Assembly: GCA_903789505.1 (NCBI GenBank)
Contig: CAIFEU010000024.1
Span: 1 to 21,937, forward strand
Length of the DNA: 21,937 bases
Direction of reading: 5' to 3'
From: an uncultured Coriobacteriales bacterium
Lineage (GTDB): Bacteria > Actinomycetota > Coriobacteriia > Coriobacteriales > UMGS124
Position 1 is the stretch's first letter. Each line of letters begins with the position of its first letter. This document shows, piece after piece, positions 1-7,823 of this stretch. The notes under the pieces are model-generated. The model saw only the letters and a list, made by a program, of their open reading frames with translations, ran no database searches and was not told the origin of the DNA. A program made the translations under genes and the position numbers.

Positions 1-79
1 CGCGGGGGCGCCACACTCACCCCCCGCCCCCTGCTGCGCCACATGGTGAGGGCCGCCGGGGGTCACGGCTCGGGGGCGC

Positions 80-121
80 CGGGGCGCCGGCCGGCCCCCG
101 ACGCCCCGGCGCACTTCGGCG
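80..121. repeat. 42-bp direct repeat, copy A, containing a GC hairpin
   Basis: This copy matches 7571-7612 in the same orientation at 41 of 42 positions; the only difference is position 113 (A here, G at 7604). It ends exactly one base before the stop codon of the membrane regulator. It includes most of a perfect 11-bp inverted repeat (GCGCCGGGGCG at 76-86 and CGCCCCGGCGC at 102-112) around a 15-nt loop, which could act as the terminator of the leftward regulator gene. No T-tract follows. The remaining bases 1-79 hold no gene that I can support. Confidence 0.85.
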
Positions 122-3100
122 CTATGTCGCGCGAATCTCCTCCGTCAGCCGCGCGAGCAGCTGCGGGGCGGTGCGTGCCCCGAGGCGGTCGAAGACGTCC
201 CGGCGCATCTTCCACACCCCGGTGCGCGAGCGATGCGTCGCCTCGGCGATCGAGGAGACGGACTGCCCCGCGCACGTTCGCAGGGCAACGTCTATCGTCT
301 CGTCGGAGAAGCCCAGGCTTGCGAGGTAGAGCTTCATGCGGGCGCCGTCCGTCCTCGATGCCGGGGGCGCGAGGGACGGCTCGGCCGCCCGCCCAAGCTC
401 CAGCAGGGCCAGGCAGACGATGAGCGCTCCCGCCGCGAACAGCGCCCACGAGATCACAGCGGCCGCGACACTCTGCGAGGGAAAGACCCCGAACGGCCGC
501 CAGCTCAGGAGCTGAACCCCGTAGGCGTTTGTGATGAGCGGCCCGAAGACCAGCCCCACCGCCGACGCGAAGGCAGGGGACCGCCAGACGGACGTGCCGG
601 ACGGGCCGCGGGCGTCGTCCTCGCGGTGACCGCAACCTGCCTCGGGAGCCGCGCCCCCGGCAGGCGTCGGCGCCGCCCGCGCCCACCCCCAGGCGACGGA
701 GAGCCCAAGCAGCGAGAGGGACCCCGCCGTGACGCCCAGACGCATCCCGAGCGCCACGCAGGCGACGGCGGAGACCACCAGCCACGCGCGCTCCCCTCCC
801 CGCGCCGGGCGCATCGCGAGAATCGCGGAGCCGACGGCGAGCAGCGCGACGCATGCGGACAGCGGCAACGCACGGACCGCCCACCGCGGCGCCCGCCACG
901 ACTCCTCCCAAAGCCAGGAGACGAGAAACGCCGCACCCAGCAAGGGAAGAGGCGCCGGCCCAAGGCAGCGCACAGGCGCCAGCCCTACCGGGCGTCGTCT
1001 GGCGTCGCCCGGGAAGTGATTCCGTCCTCGAAGGCACGCGTCGACGACAGGGCTCGCTTCGGAGTCGGTGCGGTCGACCGCGGCGGCGCCGTCGTCTCTC
1101 CCCTCCCGCGCTTCCCTGACGATGGGGACGACGAGGGACGAGCACGCAATCGCCGCGGCGAGGACCTGGAACGTCGCCCATACGGCCACGCCGCGGGAGG
1201 CGAGTGCCACCGCCAGGCCGACCATTGCGCACAGGCACGCCGCAGCGCGTCCCGCGGCATCATGCCCGGAGCCTGCCGCGCGGGAGAGGGACGCCCTCAG
1301 GGCGCCCGAGCAGGCGGGAGCGAGGCAGCCGCAGGCAAGTGAGAGCGTCGCGCCCGCAGCCAGCGACAGGGCCTTTGCGGGCGCATGCCCTGGCTCCAGG
1401 CGCAGCGCACCCGTCCTCGCGAGCACCGACGCGGCGACGGCAAGCCCCAGCAGCAACGCGCCTGCGGCGAGGGCATGCGCACTCACGCGCGCGGGCGCGA
1501 GCCTGACGCGCTCCCGTCCGACACGCCAGGCAGCGAGCCACAGCAGGACACCGACGCCCAGGCCAACGCTCGTCGTCCATACCGCCGTCCAGTCCCTGGC
1601 AACCCACGGCATGGGGGCAAGGAGGAGGGTGACGGTCATGAGAAGCGCCACGCCCGCGACGACGAGCTCGCCGCGCGCACCTCCCCACCGTCCCTCCGCC
1701 AGCCCCTCCCCGCTGGGCACGCCCTCCCCTCGCGCCGCTGCGATCCGGGCAAGCGCCTGGCCCACCTCGCCGAACTCCTCGATGCCAAGCTTCTCCCGAC
1801 AGCGCCTGCGGTACTCGCGCACAGTGGAGCTCCCGATGCCGACCATATCGGCAATCCGGGGCCCGTCGAGGCCGCGCATGGCCCCGCAGACGACCAGTAT
1901 CTCCCGCTCGGAAAGCCCGCGTTCCCGCAGGCATTCCCACATGCCCCGCGACAGCGCCGACCTGAGCCACGCGGCGTCCCCCTCATCGCCGTCGCTACGG
2001 GCGACGTCGCCCGACTCGGCGGGCGAAATCACGCCCTCGGCAGATGCGCCCCGTCGGGCACGAAAGGACGCAACAGACACGAAGGCCCCGAGAAGAGCGA
2101 GATGGAGGGCGCACGCGATGACGGCCATGACATCGGACGTCCCATAGATGCCGGGCACTAACCTGCCGCACAGCCTAAACGCGAGCTCCCCCGCGCACAT
2201 GCAGGCGAGAGACGCCCGCGCCGCCAACGGGTCGCGACTGGCGAGGCGCGCGAGGGCGACGGCGGCGGCGACACAGAGGGCCGTGGGGAGGATGACGAGG
2301 AATCCGGTGCCCTCCTGCCAGCGCTGCCACTCGAAATAGGCAGCCCCGGCGATCGGCTGTGGGTAGGGGGAGTGCGGAAGCAGTGGCATCCAGCCGAGGG
2401 GCCGTGTGAGCCCGGCCAGGAAGGAAAGCGCCATGCACGTCACCGCAAGAGCCCCGACGCCGGAGGATGAGGAACGGCCGGGGCTCGCACCGGGGAATCG
2501 CCGCCCGTCAATCCCGCGGGAAAGGGCGGGACCTCGGCGCGACTCGTCGCCTGCCCCCATGGCGCCCCCCGAGTCGACAGAAGGGATGGCCCCGGGCTCG
2601 GGCAACGCCGACGCGACCAATCCGAGCGCCACTGCCGATATCACCCCGAGCAGGGGAATCGCGACCGAGAGTGGGCCGTACAACGTCCCGAGACGATCGA
2701 GCAGCGAGGACATCAGGGCGTCCTCCTCGCCCAGGAACGCAAGCTTGCGCGAGAGGAGCCACCACTGGGCGCACGAGCACACGGCCCCGCAGGCGATGCC
2801 AATTCCCATGACGCAGGCGAGCCTCCGACGCCCGCACGTCAGGGCGCGACGTGCCGCTGAGAAGGTCGAGGCCCACATTCCGGCGAGGATTCCAAGCGCA
2901 AGCCACGCATAGGCGCTCGAGAGCGACGTCGCCCCGAGGGTGGCGGTCGGGGTGTCTCCCGGAGGAAAGGGCGACCCGAGGAGCGTTGCGAACCACGCGC
3001 ACCACAGGCACGTCGCCCACGTCCGCGGAGAGAGACGGCGGAGACGTGGCGTCGACGCGCGGAGACTGCCCCTCGGGTCGTCAAGGGCGGAGCCTCCGTG

Positions 3101-3139
3101 ATTCAGCGAGGCGACGCCCCTCCCCGAGTCTCGCGCCAT
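122..3139 (-). CDS. Membrane-embedded transcriptional regulator with two LuxR-type HTH domains (tandem fusion)
   Basis: This 1005-residue protein is built as two successive units of membrane helices plus a DNA-binding domain. Hydrophobic segments fill roughly residues 39-360. A LuxR-like helix-turn-helix follows at about 405-465 (LSEREILVV, IADMVGIGSSTVREY, EKLGIEEF). A second hydrophobic block of roughly nine or ten segments covers about 488-915. A second, more divergent helix-turn-helix is at about 940-1000 (GFSDETIDVAL, SIAEATHRSRTGVWKMRR). Coriobacterial membrane LuxR proteins usually have one such unit of about 500 residues, so this looks like two fused genes. The ATG at 3139 is chosen because AGGAGG (3148-3153) lies 8 nt upstream; an in-frame extension to 3334 has no such site. 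It is divergent from the exporter operon and is its likely regulator (inferred). The signal sensed is unknown. Confidence 0.85.
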   Translation of the reverse strand: MARDSGRGVASLNHGGSALDDPRGSLRASTPRLRRLSPRTWATCLWCAWFATLLGSPFPPGDTPTATLGATSLSSAYAWLALGILAGMWASTFSAARRALTCGRRRLACVMGIGIACGAVCSCAQWWLLSRKLAFLGEEDALMSSLLDRLGTLYGPLSVAIPLLGVISAVALGLVASALPEPGAIPSVDSGGAMGAGDESRRGPALSRGIDGRRFPGASPGRSSSSGVGALAVTCMALSFLAGLTRPLGWMPLLPHSPYPQPIAGAAYFEWQRWQEGTGFLVILPTALCVAAAVALARLASRDPLAARASLACMCAGELAFRLCGRLVPGIYGTSDVMAVIACALHLALLGAFVSVASFRARRGASAEGVISPAESGDVARSDGDEGDAAWLRSALSRGMWECLRERGLSEREILVVCGAMRGLDGPRIADMVGIGSSTVREYRRRCREKLGIEEFGEVGQALARIAAARGEGVPSGEGLAEGRWGGARGELVVAGVALLMTVTLLLAPMPWVARDWTAVWTTSVGLGVGVLLWLAAWRVGRERVRLAPARVSAHALAAGALLLGLAVAASVLARTGALRLEPGHAPAKALSLAAGATLSLACGCLAPACSGALRASLSRAAGSGHDAAGRAAACLCAMVGLAVALASRGVAVWATFQVLAAAIACSSLVVPIVREAREGRDDGAAAVDRTDSEASPVVDACLRGRNHFPGDARRRPVGLAPVRCLGPAPLPLLGAAFLVSWLWEESWRAPRWAVRALPLSACVALLAVGSAILAMRPARGGERAWLVVSAVACVALGMRLGVTAGSLSLLGLSVAWGWARAAPTPAGGAAPEAGCGHREDDARGPSGTSVWRSPAFASAVGLVFGPLITNAYGVQLLSWRPFGVFPSQSVAAAVISWALFAAGALIVCLALLELGRAAEPSLAPPASRTDGARMKLYLASLGFSDETIDVALRTCAGQSVSSIAEATHRSRTGVWKMRRDVFDRLGARTAPQLLARLTEEIRAT

Positions 3140-3220
3140 TCCCATCACCTCCTCCTCGCTGCGTCCCCCACTGCCGGCCCAGGGGCGCGGGGCGGCCTGG
3201 GATGACATCGCCCGTCTGAA

Positions 3221-3236
3221 CGTGTCCCGGGAAACG
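3221..3236. promoter_or_regulatory. Imperfect 16-bp dyad in the divergent intergenic region, possible operator
   Basis: CGTGTCCCGGGAAACG is palindromic at 7 of 8 positions in each half. It lies 82 bp upstream of the regulator start and about 200 bp upstream of the divergent operon. A LuxR-type dimer could bind such a site, but dyads are easily found by chance in GC-rich DNA. I saw no convincing -35/-10 pair for either gene in 3140-3435. Confidence 0.25.
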
Positions 3237-3435
3237 CCTGTGACGTCGAGCGTGAACGAACGACTACAGACGCCGCCCGACCCCAAGGATAGCCTCGGGT
3301 TTGAGCCGGCCTGCCTCCCACCGCCTGGGCACATGTTCGCACAAGCGCAGGCGCGGCGACACGAGCCGCCCGGTTCAATTCCCGCAAAGGCCCTAATCGA
3401 CGTTCGCGGCGACGACCACCCGAAAGGTGACCGAG

Positions 3436-4143
3436 ATGTCCAGCCGAGGCACCACCCTTTTATCCGTCATCATCACCTCACTGGTCATCATCGCCGTCTG
3501 CGGGCTCGCCATCGGAACCTGGCAATCGACGCGCCTCGAGGGTGAGGTCGGCCGCGCCGCGGGGGAGCGGGGCGCTGCCGACCCCTCCGAGGGCGCGTAC
3601 GGCAGCGGGGACGAGGCCGGCGCGAGGAGCGTCTCCCTCGGAACCGCGGCGCGACTCTACGACCCTCCCGGCAGCTACCTGTTCGACTGGGAGGGAACGC
3701 TGGAGGTCCGAGTGGACGACGCCACGCTGTACAGCGGCGACGACGCCCTGGCCCTCCTCTCCGAACACGGAGAGGAGACGCCGCGCAACGTCCTGGAGTC
3801 GGGTCTCTACGAGGAGAGGCGCCTTGCCGTTATCGTGCTCACTCTGCGAAACGTTGACGCCGTCGCCGACGAGGGGGCGTTCTTCATCTCGACGTTCTCC
3901 CTCTGGTCGACCGACGCATCGCTGCATGACGCCGGGCTCGATTGCGTCGGGGAGCCCTGGCTCGTGGAGGGGATGGGCGACAGTTACGACGACACGCGCG
4001 GCGTCTTCGACCTCGAGGCCGGGCAGGAGCATCGCGTGACGATCTGGGAGTGGGTGCGCGACGGGACCCTGGCGGACTCCATAGTCATCCGTCCCGCCGT
4101 CGGCGGCGGCGACGCCTGCACGTTCGAGCTCGGGCTTAGGTGA
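3436..4143 (+). CDS. Membrane-anchored exported protein, first gene of the ABC operon
   Basis: This 235-residue protein of unrecognised family has one N-terminal membrane segment (about residues 8-28), a Gly/Ala/Glu-rich linker, and an extracytoplasmic domain from about residue 70. Cys22 is not in a good lipobox (Ile-Ala-Val-Cys), so it is probably a membrane anchor rather than a lipoprotein. Two cysteines in the last third could form a disulfide. The pattern of a Tyr/Phe-rich strand, then VIVLTLRN, then an acidic stretch and a hydrophobic strand also occurs in the lipoprotein that ends this operon, suggesting distant paralogues of a beta-sandwich type. The ATG at 3436 is preferred over the GTG at 3427 because AAAGGTG lies just upstream of it. 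The gene overlaps the next by 4 nt. It may be a binding or accessory component of the transporter (inferred from position). Confidence 0.75.
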   Translation: MSSRGTTLLSVIITSLVIIAVCGLAIGTWQSTRLEGEVGRAAGERGAADPSEGAYGSGDEAGARSVSLGTAARLYDPPGSYLFDWEGTLEVRVDDATLYSGDDALALLSEHGEETPRNVLESGLYEERRLAVIVLTLRNVDAVADEGAFFISTFSLWSTDASLHDAGLDCVGEPWLVEGMGDSYDDTRGVFDLEAGQEHRVTIWEWVRDGTLADSIVIRPAVGGGDACTFELGLR

Positions 4144-5075
4144 TTGACGTGAGGCTCATTCCTACAGACGCTTCGAGCGAAGCGACGCGCGCCGAGTGCT
4201 GCCCCTCGCCCTTCCTGCGTGCGCTCGGGCTCGAATGTCGACGAGCCTTCGGGGGAAGGCCGTTTCTCGTCTGCCTCGCAATCGGCTCCGTCCTCGCCGT
4301 GACGATTGCCGTCATCGAGGGAATCAGTGCGCGCGATTCGATGCTCCAGGCAATGGAATACGCAGACAAGTCCTGGGTCGCGGCGTTCTCCCATGGCGCG
4401 TACGCGCTGTGGCTCCCGATGTCGATCATGCGCCCGCTGCCCGGGCCCTACTTTCTCCTCGCCCCGCTGCTCGCCGCAACCGCATACGCCTGGTCGATGC
4501 GCTCCGACCTCGATGGCGGATACGCGGCGTCCATCCTCGTCCGCACGAACCCATCGTGCTACTACTGCGCGAAGGCATGTGCGACGTTCCTGAGCGGCGG
4601 GACGGTCATTGCCGTCCCGCTCGCACTCAACCTCACCGCGCTGCTGTGCCTTGTTCCCGCCTATCAGCCATCGGTGCTTGACGTCGTCTACACGGGGATT
4701 TGGACGCGCGTGTTCGACTCGTCCCTGTATTACACGCACCCGGCTGCATACGCCGTCAAGCGGCTGGCGATTGACTTCCTGCTGGGCGGGCTGTGGTCAA
4801 CCGCCACGCTTGGGGCCTCCCTGCTCTTCCGCAGCAAGGTCACTGCACTGGTGGCGCCCCTGCTTGCCGCAATTACGCTGCAGTCTGTCTGGACGACTCT
4901 CCGCTCGCTGCTGGGAACCGCGTCGCTGTGGAGCAGCATCACGATTCTTGACCACCTCAAGGCCCGCGGTGACGCGCTGTACTACGACGGCTGGGCGGTG
5001 CTCGCTGACGTCGCCGCGCTCCTGGCGGTCTCAGCGCTGGTCCCCCTGGTCAAGAGGAGGCGCGATGTCCTATGA
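4140..5075 (+). CDS. ABC-2-like transporter permease subunit
   Basis: This 311-residue polytopic membrane protein has about six hydrophobic segments (first near LVCLAIGSVLAVTIAVIEG, then FLLAPLLAATAYAW, and others) and a basic C-terminus (VKRRRD). A large loop after the first helix contains aromatic residues. Its place between an exported protein and a second permease, followed by an ABC ATPase, identifies it as a membrane subunit; the sequence itself carries no diagnostic motif that I can point to. The GTG at 4140 overlaps the preceding stop as GTGA. A second GTG at 4149 has a better-spaced AGGTGA and is a reasonable alternative start. The general layout recalls the LanE/LanG or BcrB-type permeases of antimicrobial-peptide immunity exporters. 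The substrate is unknown. Confidence 0.75.
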   Translation: MIDVRLIPTDASSEATRAECCPSPFLRALGLECRRAFGGRPFLVCLAIGSVLAVTIAVIEGISARDSMLQAMEYADKSWVAAFSHGAYALWLPMSIMRPLPGPYFLLAPLLAATAYAWSMRSDLDGGYAASILVRTNPSCYYCAKACATFLSGGTVIAVPLALNLTALLCLVPAYQPSVLDVVYTGIWTRVFDSSLYYTHPAAYAVKRLAIDFLLGGLWSTATLGASLLFRSKVTALVAPLLAAITLQSVWTTLRSLLGTASLWSSITILDHLKARGDALYYDGWAVLADVAALLAVSALVPLVKRRRDVL

Positions 5076-5980
5076 GGGGCATCCTTTGCCTCGTCGCATC
5101 CGACGTCCGCTACGGGATGGGAGACGCGGTCCGCGGCAGGCTCGCCCTGTTCGCAGTGGCGAGCACGGTCGTGCTGTTCCTGTCCTACGCCCTCGCAAAT
5201 GTCATGATTCCCGAGCTCGAGGGAGTCACGCTCGGCGAGTCGCTCCTCTTCGTGTGGCGCGGAACGCGACCATACGTCGCGCAGTCGGCGCTGCCGTTCA
5301 AGGTTCCCACGCAATGGCTCGCCGTCATCGCCTGTGCGACGTACGTCTGCGCGGACTATCCGGTGCGCGACCTTTCGGGGTTCGGCGCCCAGGTCGTCGT
5401 GGCATGTGGGAACAGGTGGAAGTGGTGGCTCGCGCGATGCTGCTGGGTCGTCGCCTGCGCTCTGACGTGCTTCCTGATCACGGTAGCGGTCGGCCTGGCA
5501 CTCACCGTCGTCAGCGGCGGTGAGGTCTCGCTTTCCGTCCGGCCCGAGGTAGTCGACGTCCTGGGCGTCGGCTCGCACGACCTGCTGCTGGCGGCAGCAG
5601 GTGGATTGACGACGGACGGCGACTACTCCCTCGGCGTCGGCACCCAGCCTCAGATTCCCGTCATAGGCGCAGTTCTCGCCATTCCCGCGTTGCTGGCGGC
5701 GTCGATGATGCTGGAGTTCGTCGTGGCGCTGTTCGCCGGTCCGGTAGCGGGGTTCGCGGTGGGCGTCGCCGTGCCGTTCGCTTCCACGTTGATTCCCGCC
5801 GGGTGGCTGCCGGGCGCCTACCTCATGATGGGCAGGACGTCCGCGCTGATGCGAGGAGGGACGAGCCCTGCAATCGCCGCCGTGGTCGCAGGAGCCTGGA
5901 TCGCGTCTCTCGCGATCGCCGGCGGAATCGCGTTCCGGCGCATGGACATCCTTGGCAGAAGGGAGGGTGACGCCTTATGA
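5072..5980 (+). CDS. Second ABC-2-like transporter permease subunit
   Basis: This 302-residue membrane protein has about six hydrophobic segments. The first is at about residues 24-46 (LALFAVASTVVLFLSYALA), with others near 82-92, 122-148, 192-215, 218-240 and 265-285. An extracytoplasmic loop of roughly 45 residues separates the third and fourth. The N-terminus is short and cytoplasmic, as in ABC-2 permeases. It overlaps the upstream permease (ATGA at 5072) and the downstream ATPase (ATGA at 5977), so the three are probably translated in a fixed ratio as a heterodimeric permease plus ATPase. It shares no obvious sequence identity with the first permease by eye. The assignment rests on topology and operon context. 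Confidence 0.75.
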   Translation: MRGILCLVASDVRYGMGDAVRGRLALFAVASTVVLFLSYALANVMIPELEGVTLGESLLFVWRGTRPYVAQSALPFKVPTQWLAVIACATYVCADYPVRDLSGFGAQVVVACGNRWKWWLARCCWVVACALTCFLITVAVGLALTVVSGGEVSLSVRPEVVDVLGVGSHDLLLAAAGGLTTDGDYSLGVGTQPQIPVIGAVLAIPALLAASMMLEFVVALFAGPVAGFAVGVAVPFASTLIPAGWLPGAYLMMGRTSALMRGGTSPAIAAVVAGAWIASLAIAGGIAFRRMDILGRREGDAL

Positions 5981-6813
5981 GCGCCACGATCGTCGTCGAG
6001 CATCTGACCAAGTCGATTCGGGCGACCATCGTCCTGGATGACGTCACACTGAGGGTACGCGCCGGAACGATCGTCGGCCTCGCGGGCCCGAACGGCAGCG
6101 GAAAGACGATGCTGATGCGCGCCATCGCCGGGCTCATACGCCCCACGAGGGGAGTCGCCTGCGTCATCCCGGACGTGAACGGCGCCCTAGGGCAGTGCGC
6201 GATGCGCGACGCATCGCACGGACGCAACGGTGCGGGAGGGAACGGCGCACGACGCCCGAGAATCGGAATGCTCCTCGAGGGGCCAGCGTTCCTCGCAGGC
6301 TACTCGGGGCTGCGAAACCTCGCGCTGCTCGCCTCGATCAGGCGCGTCGCCGACGAGGGGGACGCCGCGGCGGCCATGGAGGCCATCGGGCTTGACCCGA
6401 AGGACGCGCGACCGTACCGAGCGTATTCGCTCGGTATGAAGCAGCGCCTGGGCATCGCCGGCGCGATAATGGAGCACCCCGACGCGCTGCTGCTCGACGA
6501 GCCCACCAACGCGCTCGACTCGTCGGGAGTGCGCCGAGCCGCCGCGCTGATACGCGACCAGGCGCGCCAAGGCGCGGCGGTGATGGTGGCGAGCCATGAC
6601 GCGGGCTTCCTTGCGGAGCTTGCCGACGAGGTGTGGACGCTGGCGGAGGGGCATGTCGAGGGGCATGTCGACGGTCATGTCGACCTGCATGCCCACCCCG
6701 ATTCCGCGACAGGCGAGTCGGAGGCGGGCGGCAAGACGCGCTCTGCGTGCCGCGAGGTCCCGCGGGACAACGTCCCGAACAAAGCCCCGCTCGCCGCAGG
6801 AGGCAGAGGATGA
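5977..6813 (+). CDS. ABC transporter ATPase with Glu in the Q-loop position and a His-rich tail
   Basis: This 278-residue protein is the ATP-hydrolysing subunit for the two upstream permeases. Visible motifs are Walker A GPNGSGKT (37-44), signature SLGMKQR (151-157), Walker B LLLDEP (171-176), a D-loop (NALD) and the H-loop His207 in VASHD. At the Q-loop position the sequence is IGMLLEGPAF, so Glu101 replaces Gln. This E-loop is described for lantibiotic-immunity ATPases (LanF) and seen in the BcrA-like group. A Gly/Arg/Asn-rich insertion (about 66-94) precedes it. After the catalytic core the chain continues about 55 residues, beginning with GHVEGHVDGHVDLHAH (225-240), a possible metal-binding stretch. 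It overlaps both neighbours by 4 nt. Function as an exporter ATPase is secure; the substrate is not. Confidence 0.92.
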   Translation: MSATIVVEHLTKSIRATIVLDDVTLRVRAGTIVGLAGPNGSGKTMLMRAIAGLIRPTRGVACVIPDVNGALGQCAMRDASHGRNGAGGNGARRPRIGMLLEGPAFLAGYSGLRNLALLASIRRVADEGDAAAAMEAIGLDPKDARPYRAYSLGMKQRLGIAGAIMEHPDALLLDEPTNALDSSGVRRAAALIRDQARQGAAVMVASHDAGFLAELADEVWTLAEGHVEGHVDGHVDLHAHPDSATGESEAGGKTRSACREVPRDNVPNKAPLAAGGRG

Positions 6814-7541
6814 CGCCCGCCCGTCCGGCACCGGGCGTGGACGAGGCGCGGGGAGCGCGGGGCCTCAGCAGGCGCGGGGCCCTGCGTGCCGGGGCGTGCG
6901 TGCTCGGGGGCTGCCTCGCGGCATGCGTGGGGGCCCGGATACGCTGGGTGAACGTCCATGCGCCGAGCCCACCAGAGGTCGTCGGGCACGAGATGGGAGA
7001 GTGGGTGGCCTTGGACGGGGCCTTCCTCTCCTATAGCGACGAGGGGACGCGTGGCTACTCCATCCGGGTGAGCGGAGCGCGGATATGCTCATACGACGAA
7101 TACACGCGCTGGTACGCCGACGACGGGCGCGCCCCCGACGTTCAGGAGGGCCGGGAGGGGCTCGAGGGCGAGGGGCTCGACACCCCCAGCATCGTCTGCC
7201 TCGACCTCGACCTGCGCAACGAGGAGAGCGACGGGGCGCTGCTGCTCGCCCTGATGTACCTCGTCCCCGAGCGCGGGAACGAGTTCCTCGTGAGCGACGG
7301 GCAGCTGCTCGGGATGACCGAAGAGGCCTTGCGCGGGGACGAGGGAAACGCCTTCCAGGCGCTGGTCATTCGTCATCACACCGAGTACCAGGTGCACCCG
7401 GCATTCCGTCACCAGGGAGCGACGATGCAGCTTGGCGAGGTCACGCTCAACGAGTCGCTGCTGACCCCGGTGACGGACGCGCGGTTCCAGCTTGTCGTCA
7501 GCAACGCGCCCGTGAGGCACGTCATCAACGTGACGGTGTGA
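6810..7541 (+). CDS. Tat-type lipoprotein, last gene of the ABC operon
   Basis: This 243-residue exported protein carries a twin-arginine signal, SRRGAL (20-25), followed by a short hydrophobic stretch and a lipobox-like LAAC (Cys39); LGGC ending at Cys35 is an alternative. It should be exported folded and then lipid-anchored. The mature domain has the segments GYSIRVSGARI and CLDLDLRNEESDGALLLAL. These parallel the exported protein at the start of the operon and suggest distant homology. The ATG at 6810 has AGGAGG (6798-6803) 6 nt upstream and overlaps the ATPase stop (ATGA); longer in-frame versions starting inside the ATPase gene are not credible. In lantibiotic systems a LanI lipoprotein accompanies the LanFEG exporter; a similar substrate-capturing role is possible here, but is inference only. 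Confidence 0.8.
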   Translation: MTPARPAPGVDEARGARGLSRRGALRAGACVLGGCLAACVGARIRWVNVHAPSPPEVVGHEMGEWVALDGAFLSYSDEGTRGYSIRVSGARICSYDEYTRWYADDGRAPDVQEGREGLEGEGLDTPSIVCLDLDLRNEESDGALLLALMYLVPERGNEFLVSDGQLLGMTEEALRGDEGNAFQALVIRHHTEYQVHPAFRHQGATMQLGEVTLNESLLTPVTDARFQLVVSNAPVRHVINVTV

Positions 7542-7570
7542 GCCCGGCGCGGGCGTGGACGCCCTCACCT

Positions 7571-7612
7571 CGGGGCGCCGGCCGGCCCCCGACGCCCCGG
7601 CGCGCTTCGGCG
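7571..7612. repeat. 42-bp direct repeat, copy B, with a GC hairpin
   Basis: This is the partner of 80-121 in the same orientation, with one mismatch. It starts 30 bp after the stop codon of the lipoprotein gene. Here the stem is shorter than in copy A: CGGGGCG (7571-7577) pairs with CGCCCCG (7593-7599), because the left-arm extension of copy A is not duplicated. It could serve as the terminator of the ABC operon. The identity covers loop and flanks as well as stem, so it is more than two independent GC hairpins. Confidence 0.85.
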
Positions 7613-7823
7613 GCGACCCCTCGCAATCGGCATGATCCCGCGTCGGCGAGATGGCGACCGGGCATGGTATGCGCTATCGTTACCGGGGGCGCGTTCGGGG
7701 GCCGGCGCGGGCGTAAGCGGGGGGCGTCGGCGCGGGGGGGCCGTAAACGGTCCGCGGCGCTCGGCAGGACACGGAGCCTCATCCGGGGGTTCGGAAGGGT
7801 CGTCCCATTCGAAAGGGGCCACA

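Noticed and set aside
63..1238. Open frames on both strands within the regulator gene
   Set aside because: These are alternative frames of a very GC-rich coding region. Only the long minus-strand frame gives membrane helices and HTH domains and has a good ribosome binding site.
80..7612. Treating the direct repeats as insertion-sequence ends or target duplications
   Set aside because: No transposase or integrase gene lies between or beside them, and 42 bp is much longer than a usual target duplication.
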